64,000 nt of DNA, from positions 62,001 to 126,000 of the forward strand of contig QPMI01000090.1 in NCBI GenBank assembly GCA_004431415.1, in the 5' to 3' direction. The DNA is from Cyanophora paradoxa (lineage: Eukaryota; Glaucocystophyceae; Cyanophorales; Cyanophoraceae). Positions within the stretch are counted from its first letter, which is position 1; each line of letters starts with the position of its first letter. The position numbers were made by a program, and so were the translations under genes. Positions 45,256 through 56,112 of the stretch are shown piece by piece. The notes beneath the pieces are model-generated. The model did not search any database, was not told the DNA's origin, and saw only the letters and a program-made list of their open reading frames with translations.

Positions 45256-45831
45256 CCCCCCCGAGGCTGCCAGCGGCACCGCCGACCAGCGCTATCGCGG
45301 TTGCAGGTCAAGCGTCTCTCGTGTTAGCTGGAGCGGGAGCTAGAGCTGCAGAAAGTTGGCTGGTTCACAAGGGGGTACGCGGTCGCGGTCGCGGTGCCGC
45401 CGCGACGTCGACCGCAAAAAACAGCGAGCGCTAGCGCTACCGCCGCTATAGCTGCGCGAGCTCGGTCGATATCAGCTGCCGCAGTCGTTGCCTGCGAGCT
45501 CGATCGACATCAGCTGTATGCGTACGCGTCGACGTCGCAGTCGCCGGCGCGCGCGACGTCGACGTCGACCGATCCCCGCGCGCGCCGGCCCGCGGCGCAC
45601 CCGTGCACCGTAGCATGCGCATGCGCTAGCTATAGCGCCAAGATCGATATCGATACCTAGATCTCCCCTCGTGCGACTCGGCGAGGGATTAATATTCGCC
45701 TTCGATCATGATCATTTGCACGATTTTCGAAAGTTCCCTCGAGCGCGTCTCTCATAATTAACCTTCTTCGCCTCTCGGAGCTCTAGATCTCGTCGAGGAG
45801 AGCGGCTGCATATACACGTAACTGGAGCGCG
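45256..45831. other. Divergent intergenic region rich in palindromes
   Basis: Lies between the glycosyltransferase-like (-) and apyrase (+) starts, so probably holds both promoters. 45400-45660 repeats GTCGACGTCGAC, GCGCGC, GCTAGC and CGATATCG words. No gene. Confidence 0.5.
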
Positions 45832-48800
45832 ATGGACTTCTTCCGCGACGACCGGGAGGCCAAGGCGCGCGAGATCCTCGGCGATCTCCACGGCATCGAT
45901 CGCATCGTCAAGCAGGCGCGCCCGGACGCGCCCGCGCAATGAGCTGAAACATTTTTCTCCCGTGCGCGGATCATGATCGCTGCAGCAGATCGTGAAGACG
46001 CAGGAGAAGGCGCTCGAGGACTGGGAGAAGGCCGAAATCGCGCTGGCCGAGGCTTGGGAGGAGAAACGGCCGCGGGCGCAGGGCACCGGCTCCGACCGCG
46101 CCGGCGACCGCAAGCCGGATGCGACGCTCCTCTCCGTCAGCATGTGGTCTGTAGATTTTTTTGAAGGCTGGAAGGGCTTCCTGTGCACGTGGCGGTCGTT
46201 TAAATTTCCTTGACGATTCGGACCGCGGTCGTTAATTCGGGCCCGGCCCCGCAGCGCGGACATGGACAAGGCGACGAAGGCCGTTCTGAAGGACGGCGAG
46301 AAAATTCGCTTCTGTGCGCATTCTCGAGCATCCGATCGCGATGACCCAAATTAAAAACGCTGTTGATTTGAGCTTGCTGTTATAATTAGCCGCACTTGCA
46401 CTGCGGCAGCCGGCGCCGTGCAAAATAATTGCAGCTGCAGCCAGCATTTTAATTTCGCGCGCATGTTAGATATCGATAAAAGATTGATGTTCGCTCATTC
46501 GAATTCTCATCAATATTTTCTCTTGTGCATACGTATACAGATTCCGTGCTCAAATATCTGGTGCGTCCGGTGCCTTCCAGCTGCAGGCCTAGGAGCTCGT
46601 AATCGTGCCGGCGCCCGTGCTAATTTTTACAAACAACTAAAATTCAACGACGGGGCAGGATTTGGTGCGGGACGCGGAAGGGAAGTACCGGCTGGTAAGC
46701 TGCCTCAGGCTCTCTAATGATCTAGATATGCGCTTTCGCGCTAGCGCTCTCCGGGGCGGCGTCTGAGCGGGGGGCGCGGGGCGGGGGCCGGGGCAGTACC
46801 ACCGGAAGGCGAGCCCCGTGGCGGTGGAGGAGGGCGCGGGGGGCCGCGGCGCCGAGCTCTCCGAGCTCGTCGTCTTCAACGGCGACCTCCTCACGGCGCG
46901 CGCGCGTCTACTATATATTCGATTCCATGTTCGACCCGCTTTCGAAGGGACTTGCGCTGACCGAGGGGGCAGGTGGACGACCGGACGGGGATTGTGTACG
47001 CGGTGCAGGACCCGCTCGGGTCCGGGGCGGGGGCCGGGCACGTCCACGGGAGCCTCGTGAAGCGGGCGGAGCTCGGCACCGCCGCCGGCGAGCTCGAGGG
47101 GGCCCACGGGCACGGGCACGGGCGCCCCTTCAAGGCCGAGTGGGCCCTCGTCAAGGACGGCCGCCTCTTCGTCGGGTTCGAATTTACTCTCGGCCCGTTT
47201 AAGCATCTGAATAATCTAAATCTGGAGCTGAGGAGGGACCCGACCCGGGGCGGGGCGCGGCGACCGGTACCAGGTCCCACGGCAACCTGCAGAAGAAGCG
47301 ATCCCTTTTCGTCAAGGTCCGTCTGCGCTGCGCATAAACTTTTGAAATATGCGCGCCCTCAAAGAGAGTCCGACCCGCGCCCTCAGGTCGTCGAGGGGGA
47401 CTGGCGGGTGCGGACGGAGGACTGGACGGAGCGCTACACCAAGCTCGCCCAGGCGGCCGGCGTCCCTGCCGGCGTGCGCGCGACCGTCGTCCGGCCTGCA
47501 GCTGGCCCCGAGAGAAAGAAGTGTTGCAGTGTAATTGGCCGGTTCGTTCGCAGGGGTACTGCGTGTTCGAGGCGGCCGAGTGGCTCGAGGAGCAGCGGAA
47601 GTGGATATTCCTCCCGCGCCGCGTCGTCCGCGGTGCGCATGCGAGAATCGATATCTTTCTAAACGCACAAGCTCAAGCAGCTCGAAAATTTAAATTGAAA
47701 ATTTTCTCGTCGAAGTTGGAAATGCGCCTCATATCTAGATTTGATTTGCTGGGGGCGCAGAGGGGGCGACGGCGGAGGCGCTGCTGCCCTTCACGGGCTC
47801 GAACCTCCTCCTGGAGGCCGACGAGGACTTCGCCGCCGTCCGCCCCGCCCAGGCCCGGCCCCGCCCCGGCCCCCGGAGCCCGCGATAAAACCGGACGCGT
47901 ACGTACGCGACGGGACTCGCTTGAGCTTCGGCGGCATGCGCAGGTCCCGCTGGCCAACGAGCCCTCGCGCACCTTCTCGACCGTCAAGGCCGTCCCCGGG
48001 TTCGAATTCGCGGAGCCGGGCCCGGAGCCGCGCTCGATTGCAAATTAATTATTTTATTTGGTTGGAACCTTGCAGCGGGCTCGAGCACACGTTTTCCAAT
48101 TCTAGGTCGACCTCTCAATCTAAATCTAGATCTAACAGGTGCCGCAGCTTCCCTGGAGAGCTCCTGGCGCTCAAGACCGTCGAGGCGCGCCGCGCGCCCC
48201 GGCCCCGCCCCGGGGGGCCCGCCCTTTGATTTCTCTCAACCCGACTTTGACCTCCTGATCGCTCGACCTCGGCCAGTTCGACACGGAGTGCTCGACGTAC
48301 GTGGCGACCTTCGGGGCCGACGGGCGCCTCCTCCTCCCCGAGACCTTCGTCTGCGCCGCCAAGTTCGAGGGCGCGCCACGTGCCCGTGCACCCCGCCGCC
48401 GCGCGCGCCCCTCGCTCGAGCCCCGAGAGATAGCGGAGATCAAGAGTCGTGCGCCTGCACCTGGGTCGACCCCATCATGATCATAAGCTTCGGGGGGCGC
48501 AGGGCTCGCCGTGACCAAGTCCGAGGCGGTGGCGACGCGGGACGTCGAGCGTGCGAGCCCGATCGCGAGCCCAAGCTTGAGCTCGAGCCGGCGGCGCCGA
48601 GCACGAGCGCGAATCGCGTCGAGTTGATCAGCGAGCGCAGTACCTGCGAAACTGGAGGCGGCCGCCGCCGCCTCTCGCCGCAGCATCGACGACGCGACGA
48701 GGGTGATCATGATCGAGTTCGAATTCGCCGCGAAAAACATTAGAGCGACGGCTGGCGTTCGATCTGTGAGCGCCCGTCGCGCAGCTGTACTGCATCGCAA

Positions 48801-48953
48801 AGGAGTCCACGGCGCGCACCCAGGAAGGTCCGACCGCGCGCGCACGCGCTGCCATCGCAACGCCATCGCGCGTAGCACGATTTCGATTTCGATTTCGTCG
48901 ATCCAGCTCTGAAGGCGATGGCGCGCGACAACAAGCTGGATCCGGAGGCCTAA
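45832..48953 (+). CDS. Apyrase, calcium-activated nucleotidase (CANT1) type
   Basis: Start at 45832 reads MDFFRDDREAKAREILGDLH, a charged helical leader, followed by IVKTQEKALEDWEKAEIALA. An intron then joins LLSVSIADMDKATKAVLKDG, the family's early DLD-type strand. Core exons: DLVRDAEGKYRL; ELSELVVFNGDLLTA; DDRTGIVYAVQDP; FKAEWALVKDGRLFVG; DWTERYTKLAQAAGVPA; AAEWLEEQRKWIFLPRR; TGSNLLLEADEDF; TFSTVKAVPGFE; LLALKTVEA; STYVATFGADGRLLLPETFV; AAKFEG. These blocks follow the five-bladed CANT apyrase fold, which hydrolyses GDP/UDP-type nucleotides using calcium. Unlike Golgi or secreted relatives, no signal peptide or anchor is seen. After KFEG the frame can stop at 48625 or splice on to helical exons (KLEAAAAASRRSIDDATR, LYCIAKESTARTQE, ALKAMARDNKLDPEA) ending at 48953. 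Whether that tail belongs here is unsettled. Confidence 0.75.
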
Positions 48954-49695
48954 ATATATATAGGACCTTACATTTGACAGCTGCTGAGTACGCGGACCGC
49001 GGTCCAGCACGCGCGCGCACGTGCACCATGCCAGCGCGCGCTAGCGTCGCGCGCGCGCGGGGCGGCCGCGACCGCGGCCGGGCCATGTCGCGCTCTGACT
49101 GCCGGAGTGCGAGGTTAATGTTCAAAATGAATTCGAAATAGCTCATCACAAAATCCCAGCGCTAGCTGAGCTCGAGCTCGAGGGCCTTACTCTGACCAAG
49201 CCTAGGCCTGAAGCTTGAATTCGAAGGCTAGCTAGCGCTGTAGCTCGAGCTAGCGATCGGATCCGGAGCCGGGGGGAGTGTACTGGCCGGCTGAGCCCGG
49301 CTCCGTGCAGCTGCTGCACGGCTCCAGCTGTGCAGCGTCGATGCGTGGGCGCCGCTGGGGCCGATGGCCGTCGTACCCCTTTCCGCGAAAAAAGTCGGCA
49401 AGCGGAACGTTGTTTTCCAGCGAGCCGGCCGCAGCGGGACGTACTCAGGACCGCACTGAGCTGAACAAGAGCCTGGCGGGATGGATCTCCACGATCCAAT
49501 GGGCAGCCTGTTCCTGGGGCATGTGCCCGGGGCTATCCAAGACTCGCACGAGCATGAGCCGGATAGCACGAGCCAAGAAGGCATCACGTTGGCGGCGCGC
49601 GACGAGCTCCTGACCCAGCTGCGGGCCGGACGCGGTAAGCTCGCGCACACCCTCGCACACCAGCCGGCACTCACGCCGGCGCTGCAGGGGCGCAT
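48954..49695. other. Intergenic, possible minus-strand coding remnant
   Basis: 49445-49705 on the minus strand is open and coding-like (AFLARAIRLMLVRVLDSPGH) but lacks a start context, partner exons or a recognised family. Otherwise palindromic AGCT/GAGCTC-rich sequence. Confidence 0.35.
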
Positions 49696-51510
49696 ATGCG
49701 AGCAAGGCTGCAGCGGAGCGGCTCCATGCCGCAGTCGGCGTCGGGGCGGCGGCCGGCGCGCTACACGGAGGACGTGGAGGAGCCGGAGCCGGTCGCTGCG
49801 CCGGCGGCGACGACGAGCGCGCGGCAGCTCTCGCGGAGCGCGTCGCTGGCGATGGACGGCGGCCCGGCGAGCGCGCGGAGCCTCGCGGAGCAGGAGCTCG
49901 ACTCGGCCGTCATCTCCCCCACGATGGGCCAGGAAGCGCCCCCCGTGCGGCCCCGGCCCGCCCCGCCGGCACGCCGCCCGGGCCTCACCGGCGCCCGCGC
50001 AGGACCACCAGGAGCAGCACCCCACCTCGTCGCTCTCCGTACCCCGCACGCTGCCCTCCCAGCCCCTCGACCCCCGCAGCCTCCTCTTCTCGTGCGGCCC
50101 CGCCCTGCCCCGCCCCGCCCTACCCCGCCTCGCGGCGAGGCGGGCGCCGACGCGAGGGGCGGGGCAGCCCGCCCCCGCCGGGCGTCAAGATCCAGTGCCA
50201 GGTCGTCCGCGACCGCAGCGGCATCGGCAATCGCCTCAACCCCCAGGTGGCCCCGCGCCCGTCCCCCGGCTCGCGCCGGCTGACGGGCGGGGGGCCAGTT
50301 CTACGTGTACCTGACGGAGGGGCGGCTGTTCGCGCTGTGCGCGCGGCGGCGGCGGGAGAAGAAGGCGTCCATCTACCACGTCTCCGTCGAGAAGGACGAC
50401 CTCCGCCACCCCACCGCCTTCCTCGCCCGCGTCCTGTCCGCCCGCCGCGCGCCGCCGCTCGCAGCCGGGCGGGTGCCTGAGGGGGGCGGGCGGGGGCAGG
50501 GCGAACGCGCTGGGGACGCAGTTCACGGTGGTGGACCGGGGGTGCGAGCCGGAGGAGGTGGGGCGCCCCGAGGCGGCCGGCCAGGAGATCCGCCAGGAGC
50601 TCGCCGCCGTCATCTACGTCCGCCCCGCGCCCCCGCCCCGCCCCGCCCCGCGCGCCCCTGACGGCCCGGCCCGCGCAGGACGTGCAGCGGACGGCGCCGG
50701 GGGCGGCCCCGGGCCCCGCAGCATGACCTGCGCCATCCCCGTGGTGCCCGCGCCCCGCGCCCCGCCCCGCCCCTCCCGACGCTGCCGCGCCCAGGTGGAG
50801 CACGGGTCTCGGAGGGTCATCCGGCCCGTGCGCCTCGCCCCGCCCGCCCGCCTCCCGCCGCCGACCCGCCCGCGCGCAGGCCAGCGCCGAGGACGGCATC
50901 ATCAGCGTGCGCCGGCCGCCCCTCGCCCCCGCCGCCCGCGCGCGCCGGCCCACGCGCGGGCGGCAGCGGATGCGGCAGCGGAACACGGACGGCCTGATGA
51001 TCCTCCGCACCCTCGAGCCGAAGTGGAACCAGCGTGAGCCGATCCCCCGCCGCGCCGGGCGCGGCGGGGGCTCAGGGCGCCCCCCCGCAGAGATCAAGGC
51101 GTACTGCCTGGACTTCCAGGGGCGGGTGACGACGCCCTCGGTGAAGAACTTCCAGCTGGTGGAGAGCTCGACGGCCGAGCTCGCCGCACCCCCCGTCCTC
51201 CTCCAGTTCGGCAAGGTCCGGCCGGCGCCCCGCGGGGCCCGGGCGGGGCCGGCCGTGGAGGAGCGGGGCCGGGGCGCAGGTGGGGAAGGAGGAGTTCACG
51301 ATGGACTTCACGGCGCCCCTCTCCCTCGTCCAGGCCTTCGGCATCTGCCTGTGCGCCCCGCCCCGCCCCGCCCCGCCGCCGGGGCCCCGCGCCCCTCCCT
51401 CCCCGCTCGGCGTCGCCCTCTCACCGACCCCCCTATCCGCTCTCCGCAGATCCTCGTTCGATGAGAAGCGCGCCCTCTGCTGTCGAATCCCTCGCCCGCC
51501 CAGCCGCTGA
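49696..51510 (+). CDS. Tubby-like protein
   Basis: Start at 49696 gives a Ser/Ala-rich, probably disordered N-terminus (MRARLQRSGSMPQSASGRRP). The rest rebuilds a tubby C-terminal barrel: VKIQCQVVRDRSGIGNRL; FYVYLTEGRLFALCARRRRE; KKASIYHVSVEKDDL; NALGTQFTVVDRG; RQELAAVIY; PRSMTCAIPVVP; NTDGLMILRTLEPKWN; IKAYCLDFQGRVTTPSVKNF; LLQFGKV; GKEEFTMDFTAPLSLVQAFG; then ICL spliced to SSFDEKRALC. Tubby domains bind phosphoinositides at the plasma membrane through basic residues like the RRRR/KK cluster here; in ciliated cells they carry membrane proteins into cilia. The usual C-terminal end is extended by CRIPRPPSR. Introns are very short and C-rich. Confidence 0.88.
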
Positions 51511-52145
51511 CTCACCCCTTTCCTCCCGCAGGTTACTGGATCTCAAGTAGGTAAACCAGCAGTTACAGTAGACAGTTTAGAGTCGACCCATGTGACTCCA
51601 TTGCGAGTTCATTGAAGCAGCAGCACGCGCGGCGCAGGCGGGGGTGCACGTGGGGCGAGGGCGAGGGAAGGGGGGCGTGGAGATGCCGCGGGCGGGGCCC
51701 TTGGGTGCCTTCCCGTTCGTATATACGCGTGTGCCCGGCACCGACCAGCATCAAAAAGCCCCGGCCTCCAGTTGGCGACAGGGGCCGGGCCGGGCTCCTC
51801 CGATCCGAGGAGCCGGGCCCTCGGCCCTCTGCAGCTGGGGCTCGGCCCCTGGGCGGTGAGCTACCCGACCTGCCGCCCGCCAGGCTCTCCCTTCGCTGCC
51901 CGCTGTCAGCGCAGACCCAAATGCCCCTGCAGGGAAGAGGGGGCGGAGCGCACAGGTCTGGCCAGTCGAGGGAGCGTGGGCATGCCCCCGCTGTGCGCGA
52001 TAAACTTTGTCGGGCTCGCGGCGATCACTTCTTGTGGCCGTGCCCCTTCGCTGAAGCGCACGGAGTGGGAACGCCGGACACAAGTAGCGAAAGCAGAGGC
52101 GGGGCGGACCCTTCCCGTGGCCCTGGCCTTCCGCGGCGGCTGCGC
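51511..52145. other. Intergenic between convergent genes
   Basis: Open frames exist on both strands (51612-52283 plus; 51751-52083 minus) but none has recognisable motifs or splice logic. Holds 3' flanks of the Tubby-like and IMPACT genes. Confidence 0.45.
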
Positions 52146-53509
52146 TCAGAAAGCCGAACCTGCGGCCGCGCCAGTCAGGGGGTGGCGGCGGGGCGAGGGG
52201 GTACCCGCGAACTTCTCGAGCGTGACGCGCGCGCGCTCGTTGATGTGCTTGAAGCGGTCGGGGCCCTGCGAGGGTTCAGGTAGCGCTGAGCTGCGCCGCG
52301 CACGCGCGCGGGCCGGGGCCGGGGCGCGGGGCGGGGCGCACGAGCTGGATGCCGCCGAACCAGCGCGTGACGACGACCAGCGCGTCCCGCACGTCCATCA
52401 GCTGCGCGCGCCGCCCCCGCGCTCGCCGGGGGTACGCGGGCGTTCGGGGGGTACGGGGCGGCGGACGACGAGGAGGGCGAGGAGCTTGTCGCCGGCGCCC
52501 GTCTCCCCGTCGTCGTCCCGCGCCTCCTCCCACTGGCTCTCCCCCACCCTGAACCGCCTGCCCCCGCCCCCGGCCCCCGTTCGCCCGCAGGCGCCGGCGC
52601 GCGAAGCAAGGCGATGGCTAACGGCCGCGCACCAGGCGGCGATGTTGTGCGTTGCGTTCGCGATCTTCTTGTCCTCGTACAGCTTCGCGATGACAGCCCG
52701 CACCTGACCCCGCGGCCGAGTCAGCGGGAGCGGAGGGCGGCCCGCTGCGCGGCCGGCGCGCCTCGTCGTCGGAGTGCACAGCGGCGACGTGCGCGACGAA
52801 CTGAGCGCCGCGTGAGCTGCGCGCGCGGCCGGAGGCGCGCGCGGCGGTGTCGGACCTTCGACTTGCGGTCGGTGATCGGGTCTCCTGTGTGGATCGGGGG
52901 GCATGGGCACCGCGGCGGCTCGGGCTGCGGCTTCGGCGGCTGCTGCCTCGCTTCCTCGCACTCTGACCTGCCGGCGCTGCCCTGGCTGGCCGTGCTGCCG
53001 CTCCGGTCCGGCGGGCTCTTCTGCTGCAGCTCCAGCCTCGCGTCCTCGTACAGCCGCGTTGCGTTCTCGCGCACCCTGCCCTACGCGTCACCCGCAATGG
53101 CCGCGGAAGCGCGACGAGCTTACCACTCAATCTGCTGAAAGAGATGCCCCTCGCCATTTGCCTCGATCGAGATAGATTGCAGGTTCTCGCATATCTTTTA
53201 TCGATCGTGCCCGCGTAAGCGAGGACCGGAGCGCGACGCGCGCTCGCGCGCGCTGACCTCCTGCAGGTCCCGCTCCCGCACCCACGAGTTCTTGTAGCGC
53301 GAGACGACGAGCGGCGCTTCCGCCGGGTAAGCGGTCGGCAGGATGAACTGCAGCGCGAGAGGCTCCGGCGGGGGCCAGCCGGCGACGCCACTTGCGTCCG
53401 GCCTGACGTTGATCTCAAACGAAGGCGGCTCGCCGGCAGCGCTCGACCCGCGCTTGAAGTCTTCGCCGTAAATGGCCTCGAGCGCCACGAACTCGTCCTC
53501 CAGGCTCAT
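52146..53509 (-). CDS. IMPACT/Yih1 homologue (RWD + UPF0029 domains)
   Basis: Start at 53509. An N-terminal RWD domain reads MSLEDEFVALEAIYGEDFKR, LALQFILPTAYPAEAPLVV and NSWVRERDLQEV. The UPF0029/IMPACT domain follows in exons: DPITDRKSK, FVAHVAAVHSDDEA, VRAVIAKLYEDKKIANATHN, RDDDGETGAGDKLLALL, LMDVRDALVVVTRWFGGIQL, and GPDRFKHINERARVTLEKFA before stop at 52146. In yeast and animals this protein binds Gcn1 and damps Gcn2 kinase signalling during amino-acid starvation; the same cytosolic role is inferred here. It is divergent from the S1/P1 nuclease with only 64 bases between starts. Confidence 0.88.
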
Positions 53510-53573
53510 GGCGCGACTAGGCGATTCACCTATACCCGGCTATTCGTCAAACCTGTGTGTACCCAGCCAAGAA
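53510..53573. promoter_or_regulatory. 64-bp divergent promoter region
   Basis: The IMPACT start (minus) and the S1/P1 nuclease start (plus) are 64 bases apart, so transcription starts and 5' leaders must lie within or overlap neighbouring exons. No TATA-like element is evident. Confidence 0.45.
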
Positions 53574-55415
53574 GATGCGGCCTGCTGAGAAAGCAGCGCT
53601 GCTGTTGCTGCTGGGCCTGTGCGCAAGCCCTGCGTTCGCGTGGTGGGCTGTCGGACACCAGGTGGTGGCGGAGGTCGCGTTTCGCAACATTAAACAGTCC
53701 AGCGCCGATCGCATCGCGGAGCTTATAAAGGGTGCGACATTTTTTCCCCTTAGTCTCGTCCTTTCTCGTGTACGCGCGCCGCGCCGCCGACCAAGCGCGC
53801 GCAGTCTTTACGGACGAGTACCCGACCTTTACGTCGATATCCGACCTTGCTACATGGCCAGATGACATTAAGGAGCACGGTAGGGAAGTTCCAAAGCCTG
53901 CAGCTGCGGCGGCCCTGCTGACCGTCGGCAAGGGGTCGGCGTGTATGATGCCTGGCATTTCATCGACATCCCCATCGCCCCGGACCCCAGCTACGCCCCG
54001 AATTGCCCGCCTCAGTCCCAGAACGTCGTCTGGAGCACGAACTCGGCACGCCCTTTCCCGTGCCCTCTCCCGGCAGCAAGCCGCGCCCTCTCACGCACGC
54101 GCGCCCCCTCTGCACCAGGCGCTCTCCATCTTGAAGAGCGCCCGGGCGACGAAGTTTGAGAAGGCCACGTTCCTCAAGTGCGCCTGCGCCGGCCCCGCCC
54201 GCCCGCTGCGCGCTGCCCGCGCCGAGCTGAACGTTCCCCCTCGGCAGCTTCCTCATCCACTTCGTGGGTGCGCGCCTCCGCCGCCGCCTCGCGTGGGGCG
54301 CTCGTGCGGCTCACCGGCGCGGGCTCGCAGGCGACTCGCACCAGCCGCTCCACTGCTCCACCCTCTACAGCGCCGTGCGCCTGCAGCCCGGCGCTACGCA
54401 ATCCGCGCGGCTCCGCGCTGACACTGCACCCGGCCGCAGGACTTTCCGGATGGGGTACGCAAATTCCGAGGGTCCTCGCGATCCGCCAACCCGCCCCACA
54501 GGACCGCGGCGGCAACAAGTTCATCCTCCCAAGTGCGTCTGGCCCACGCGCCGGTACCCGTGTCCTGCTCACTCACTCCTGCAGGCGGCAACCTGCACGC
54601 GCTCTGGGACGGCGGATTCGGCCTCTTTGTCGGGTAAGGGGCGCGGGTCCCGCCGCCGGCCAGTGCCCGACCAGTAACCCGTACCCCCGCAGGCAGGCGA
54701 GGCACCCGACGGACGAGTCGACGAAGGAGCGCCTCGCGAAGATCGCCGACGACGTGACGGCCATGTACCCCCCGTCCTCCCTCGCCGCGGAGCTCGCCGT
54801 GAAGGTGGGTCCTCTCTCGTCTACCGGGGGGTGCGGGAGCGGGACTGGGCGGGGCAGGACGCGATGGAGTGGGCGAGGGGCAGCGCGGGGGTCGGGGAGT
54901 GGGCGCGGGCGGCGCTGCCCGAGGGCCGGCGCCCCTCGGGGGCCTACCTCAACGCCTCGCTCTCCGCCGTGCGGCGGCAGGCGGCCCTTGCCGGCTACCG
55001 CCTCGCCGCCGCCCTCGACGAGGCCTTCGCCGCCGAGGCCCTCGCCGTTGCGGCCGACGCGGCGGCCCGGGCGCTGCTGCGGCCCTGGCCCGAGGCGGCC
55101 GGCTCGGAGGCGGGGCGCCGGGCCCGGGCCTTCGCGGTGGGGCGCGGCCTCTCCGTCGCCGCCTTCTTCACCCTCCTCGCCGGCCTCGCCTCCTTCCGCT
55201 TCCTCCTCCGCCGCCGCCGCGCCCGCGCCCGGCGGCGGCCCGCCCGACGGCGCCCGCCCCGCACGCGCGGCCGCCCGCCCCCGCGCACCTCCTGGCGGCC
55301 CCTCGCGGAGCCGGCCGGCGCGCCCGCAACAGGAGCAGGAGCAGCAGCAGCAGCAGCAGCACAGGCACAGGACGAGGGCGGCGGCGGCGGCGGCGGGGCG
55401 GCAGCCGAGCAGTAG
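53574..55415 (+). CDS. S1/P1-type zinc nuclease with C-terminal membrane segment
   Basis: Start at 53574: MRPAEKAALLLLLGLCASPA then FA-WWAVGHQVVAEVA. Cleavage after FA exposes an N-terminal Trp, as required for zinc binding in S1/P1 nucleases. The other ligand motifs are in place: DLATWPDDIK, WHFIDIP, FLIHFVG spliced to DSHQPLHC, GGNLHALWD. Downstream helices include ERLAKIADDVTAMYPP, DAMEWARGSAGVGEWARAAL and GAYLNASLSAVRRQAALAGY, followed by RLAAALDEAF. The enzyme cuts single-stranded DNA and RNA and removes 3' phosphates in the secretory path. Unusual: an added C-terminal hydrophobic span (GLSVAAFFTLLAGLASF) and an Arg/Pro/Ala tail, suggesting membrane anchoring. Confidence 0.87.
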
Positions 55416-55517
55416 GGCGGTCCGCAGGCGCCGCCGAATCGAACCGAACGGGCCGAACGGGCGCTCTCGAAGCTCCGCTAAGGCGGGGGTCTAGCTATAG
55501 CGCGGGGGGGCAGGCCG

Positions 55518-55890
55518 ATGGCGAGCGGGGTCCGGGGGCGGGCTCTGACGGGGCGCTCCGGGCAGGACTTCCAGGGGTGGGCCGACGGCGTCCACAAGGT
55601 CGCCCAGGACGTGCGCCGCCCCGTCAACCGAGCCGCCTGCGCGCCCCGCGGGTCCTGTCCCCTGACGACCCCCCCCGCAGGTGGTGTACAACGGGATCCG
55701 GGAGGGGGAGAAGCCGTCGCAGGGGTACCTGGACACGGGGATCCGCACGGTGAAGCGGCAGATGGCGCTCGCGGGGTACCGCCTCGCCTCGCTCCTGGAC
55801 CAGGCCCTCGCCAACGCCGCGCCCTTGTCCGCCCACCCCCGCCGCGACGCCGCCGTCCCGCCCCTCCGCGGCCACGCCGGCGACGTCTAG
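55518..55890 (+). pseudogene. Truncated duplicate of the S1/P1 nuclease C-terminus
   Basis: Two exon-like pieces, DFQGWADGVHKVAQD and, after a C-rich intron ending CCCCCGCAG near 55680, YNGIREGEKPSQGYLDTGIR followed by TVKRQMALAGYRLASLLDQ. They parallel the last helices of the upstream nuclease (AYLNASLSAVRRQAALAGYR). The N-terminal metal-binding exons are missing. It could also be an alternative last exon, but it lies after the upstream stop and membrane tail. Confidence 0.6.
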
Positions 55891-56112
55891 AGCCGCGTTC
55901 GAAGTCTAGCTTTTTGTTTTGGCCGCGGCGCCGGCGGCCTCTTTGCCGTGGGGCCCCACCGGTGTTTCCGCCCTCTTTTTCTTTGCTCACTGTATAGCCT
56001 TCGTCGGTATCTCTGTAACTCATTGCCACTACTAGTGATTTGTGCGAGGGGATACGATACGTATACGGATACGGGTGCAGGCCTAAGGGCCGGGATCGCG
56101 ATCGGACGGGCC

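Noticed and set aside
49445-49705. Minus-strand frame upstream of the Tubby-like gene
   Set aside because: It looks mildly coding, but no family, start context or partner exons were found, so it is mentioned only as a possible remnant.
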